Positions 62,885 through 64,000 of a DNA stretch of 64,000 nt are shown piece after piece. A program made the translations under genes and the position numbers. The DNA comes from Mangifera indica (lineage: Eukaryota > Streptophyta > Magnoliopsida > Sapindales > Anacardiaceae). The DNA is taken from the NCBI RefSeq assembly GCF_011075055.1, contig NC_058151.1, forward strand, positions 62,001 to 126,000, read 5' to 3'. The notes below the pieces were generated by a model. That model did no database searches. It was given only the letters and a program-made list of their open reading frames with translations, and was not told the origin of the DNA. Each line of letters starts with the position of its first letter. Within the stretch, counting starts at the first letter, position 1.

Positions 62885-63432
62885 CTATATCACAGAAATC
62901 AGAGACAACAGCTTCTCAAATCTCTTACAGAACCTTTCACTTGTAATGTCACCATAAGTTTTCTGGAGTTTCCAAGACAATTCATCATAAAAATTTGAAT
63001 GTGAAGGGGAAAAGAGATGGTTGGATCTTGGAACAATTGCAGATGGTAGACATTTAATTTGATGCCAGTAACATATAGCCTACAAGCTTCAGCTTTCTTT
63101 TATGGCCTCCCCTTACTTTTCATATGCGTTGCGCCGTTAGAGCTACCAGGGCTATCAAGGTTGGGTTCAAAAGCTTGCTCAGGCAATGCATTGTGGCTAT
63201 CAGGGCAAACAGGGTTTGGGATAGAAACTTCTTCGGCCTCTTGAATGCAAATAGACATATGGTGTCCGGTACACTGAAAAAAGTAAAACATATAGATATC
63301 AATTTCTGCAGCAACAATTGCGGCTTCAATGGCCCAGTCATAATCATGAGCAGCTGCAATATGTAGAAAACCTACATTCAACACAGTAAACCCACTTCCA
63401 CCTTCCATGAATGCAACTTCTGCAAAATACAA
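62885..63432 (-). pseudogene. Scrambled CAMTA gene relic
   Basis: Reading the minus strand from 63432, a frame contains LHIAAAHDYDWAIEA, which aligns with LHFAAALGYDWALEP of the intact CAMTA ankyrin region, preceded by an AEVAFMEGGSG block matching its KVAEGGKG. Further on, LYVTG (about 63080) resembles the end of the TIG domain. At 62955-62885, GDITSERFCKRFEKLLSLIS matches GNITSERLHMRFGKLLCLSS of CAMTA. In the intact gene the last two blocks come before the ankyrin block, so the relic is permuted. Stops and frame changes lie between the blocks. The middle part (HHMSICIQEAEE to HMKSKGRP) has no match I can recognise. Confidence 0.65.
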
Positions 63433-63599
63433 AATCAGATAAATTAATTTCCTATTTCAGTTGTCTATGCTAATATTAAAAGGTATCCTAAAAACTAATG
63501 AACTTCAGTTTTCCCACATAACAAAAGCTTTTCTTTTTTAAATTTTGCATGGAAAGAACTGTCATGGACAGTATGTTTTCAGACATTGTACGGAGACTT

Positions 63600-64000
63600 G
63601 AATGGCAGAGACTGAAGTATGTAAGAGAAGTGAAGAGTTTCCGAGACTTAAGATAGCTCAACTGTGTATAGCACTCACGATAAAGGAAACCTCATTCAAG
63701 TGGACAGATTCTTTGAGAAAAAGATTATAAGAGTTGAAGAGGTATTTGACCATGGCTCCATTCTTAGCATTGCGTGATGGGAATGTTGAATGTGACCTGT
63801 ATACAAATGCTTCGAACAAGTTAGGGACAATTCTTCCGCCAAAAAGGATAATGTAATAACTTATGTCTTTAAAACAACTCAAAGATTATAAGAAAAGATA
63901 TCCCAGACACGATTCAGAACTTGTAATAATGGTTTTGTCTTAAAAAATATGGCAATATTATTTGTACGGAGTTCAATGCAACATCAACATTGTTCACCAG
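63600..64000 (+). mobile_element. Ty3/gypsy RT-RNase H relic, cut by the window end
   Basis: The plus strand shows pieces of a gypsy RNase H region in the right order. KETSFKWTD is at about 63687-63712. ELKRYLTMAPFLALRDG, then VECDLYTNASNKLG, lie at about 63735-63825. QLKDYKKRYPRHDSEL, then KIWQYYLYGVQCNI, lie from about 63876 to the edge. At least two frame changes and several stops separate them. No LTR is visible in the window. Confidence 0.7.

Noticed and set aside
1..64000. tRNA, rRNA or well-known miRNA genes
   Set aside because: I looked by eye for tRNA arm motifs and common conserved miRNA sequences and found none; a covariance-model scan was not possible.

Overview
The window is nuclear DNA of a flowering plant, almost certainly a eudicot. 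It is AT-rich, its genes have GT-AG introns, and it carries Ty1/copia, Ty3/gypsy, TRIM and Mutator-like elements. The plant families present are STOP1/2 zinc finger, R2R3-MYB, NIP aquaporin, CAMTA and chloroplast L29. Species cannot be read from the sequence.

Layout. 1-~1990: part of a non-autonomous LTR element on the minus strand. 2795-7599: a complete but dead Ty1/copia element with a perfect 5-bp target duplication. 9009-9733: a Mutator-type fold-back element. 11292-17266 (+): an 11-exon LRR receptor kinase of the At5g10290/At5g65240 type, preceded by an in-frame upstream ORF. 17540-22428 (-): a tandem array of two unrecognised small-protein families, A and B, interrupted by a second Mutator-type element (20930-21773). 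23865-24905 (-): a STOP2-like zinc-finger factor. 29545-31043 (+): a NIP aquaporin. 36820-38006 (-): an R2R3-MYB of the MYB53/92/93 clade. 38.1-46 kb: gene-poor, with a MITE, an LTR relic and microsatellites. 46071-47458: a third Mutator-type element with a TRIM retroelement inserted in it. 48638-50010 (-): chloroplast ribosomal protein L29, head-to-head with a UBP3/UBP4 deubiquitinase (50893-54745, +). 55685-62542 (-): a 13-exon CAMTA transcription factor, tail-to-tail with the UBP gene. 62.88-64 kb: a scrambled CAMTA relic and a Ty3/gypsy RNase H relic.

I rebuilt every multi-exon gene by hand. For the LRR kinase (605 aa), MYB (333 aa), L29 (160 aa), UBP (369 aa) and CAMTA (1088 aa) all exon phases agree and no internal stop remains. 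The NIP 5' end is the only uncertain gene model.

The genes do not form a pathway. The order LRR kinase - MYB - L29, and the pair UBP - CAMTA, match neighbouring genes in Arabidopsis as I recall their locus numbers (At5g65240/65230/65220 and At2g22310/22300), so this looks like an old conserved block that has gained transposons and a lineage-specific small-gene array. The A/B array is the part I cannot place in any known family and the best candidate for something undescribed.
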